NCBI GenBank assembly: GCA_903931835.1
Contig: CAIZEE010000611.1
Location: forward strand, 1 to 36,980
Reading direction: 5' to 3'
DNA: 36,980 nucleotides
DNA from: an uncultured Elstera sp.
Lineage (GTDB): Bacteria; Pseudomonadota; Alphaproteobacteria; Elsterales; Elsteraceae
In this document: positions 36,602 to 36,980 of the stretch, piece after piece
Layout: each line of letters starts with the position of its first letter
Position numbering within the stretch: position 1 is the first letter of the stretch
Made by a program: the position numbers and the translations under genes
Notes under the pieces: generated by a model
What the model was told of the DNA's origin: nothing
Databases searched by the model: none
What the model saw: only the letters and a program-made list of their open reading frames with translations

Positions 36602-36980
36602 ATGGGCAAGTCGGGCGGCGCTGCGCCGCACAAGAAGAATGCCGGAAAGGCTGCGGCCAAACGGGCGCGACCGTCAGGGTCAACCCAGTCGCCGCGCTAT
36701 GATTTCGAACCGATTATCAATCGCAAACCTGTCCCGTTTCCTGACGGCAAGCGGCTTGCCGTCATGATCTACGTCAATATCGAACATGTGCCGTTCGGCT
36801 CGACGGCACTGGCCCATGCGGTTTATCCGGGCACGCTGCAATTCAGCCCGGATATCCTCAATCATGGCTGGCGCGACTATGGCAATCGCGTCGGGCTTTG
36901 GCGGATCATGCGGGCGATGGACCGCTACGGTTTCCGCGGAACGGTCAATCTGAACAGCGATGTCTGCCGCGAGTATCCCC
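36602..36980 (+). CDS. polysaccharide deacetylase-family protein (PuuE-like), truncated by window end
   Basis: ATG 36602 after GGAGGGATCAG; open to the edge: MGKSGGAAPHKKNAGKAAAKRARPSGSTQSPRYDFEPIINRKPVPFPDGKRLAVMIYVNIEHVPFG...NHGWRDYGNRVGLWRIMRAMDRYGFRGTVNLNSDVCREYP. Absent from the ORF track (no stop in window). Confidence 0.88.
   Translation, partial: MGKSGGAAPHKKNAGKAAAKRARPSGSTQSPRYDFEPIINRKPVPFPDGKRLAVMIYVNIEHVPFGSTALAHAVYPGTLQFSPDILNHGWRDYGNRVGLWRIMRAMDRYGFRGTVNLNSDVCREYP

Noticed and set aside
1-36980. CRISPR arrays, transposases, integrases, phage genes, toxin-antitoxin or restriction systems
   Set aside because: None seen: no regularly spaced repeats, no transposase/integrase motifs; the single HNH protein is a generic stand-alone family

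Overview
The window (~62% GC by eye, sphingomonad-like alphaproteobacterial gene content; taxon is inference) is densely coding. The first ~23.7 kb is mostly chromosomal metabolism and housekeeping: an etfBA-hbd operon, a corrinoid adenosyltransferase, gluQ, an AlkA-like glycosylase, a GST, HNH and NUDIX proteins, an Ior-type exported Mo-hydroxylase with a tri-heme cytochrome c, scoAB, a GGDEF protein, tRNA-Leu(CAA), a SPINDLY-like O-GlcNAc transferase, and an MFS / secreted VWA (DUF1194) / secreted pentapeptide-repeat cluster. The last ~13 kb is the more unusual part. It holds (i) a LacI-flanked seven-gene operon (two PRTases, a GATase-like protein without the nucleophile Cys, an NMT1/THI5-like ABC importer, a compact M24 metalloenzyme) that looks like an uptake and ribosylation/salvage system for an unknown small molecule. 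It also holds (ii) a four-gene operon with a pyrogallol-transhydroxylase-like molybdoenzyme. Its large subunit has an apparent SCP2-like N-terminal extension and no FS0 motif; its electron-transfer subunit keeps ligands for only two of the four usual [4Fe-4S] clusters. A P450 and a VOC protein follow. A polysaccharide-deacetylase-family gene runs off the right edge and is missing from the ORF track. Other signals: a VOC pseudogene remnant, a CTG start overlapping a stop (CTGA), a perfect 15-bp inverted repeat whose right arm is scoB coding sequence, and mutually exclusive hairpin candidates. All family assignments come from reading motifs by eye; no search was run.
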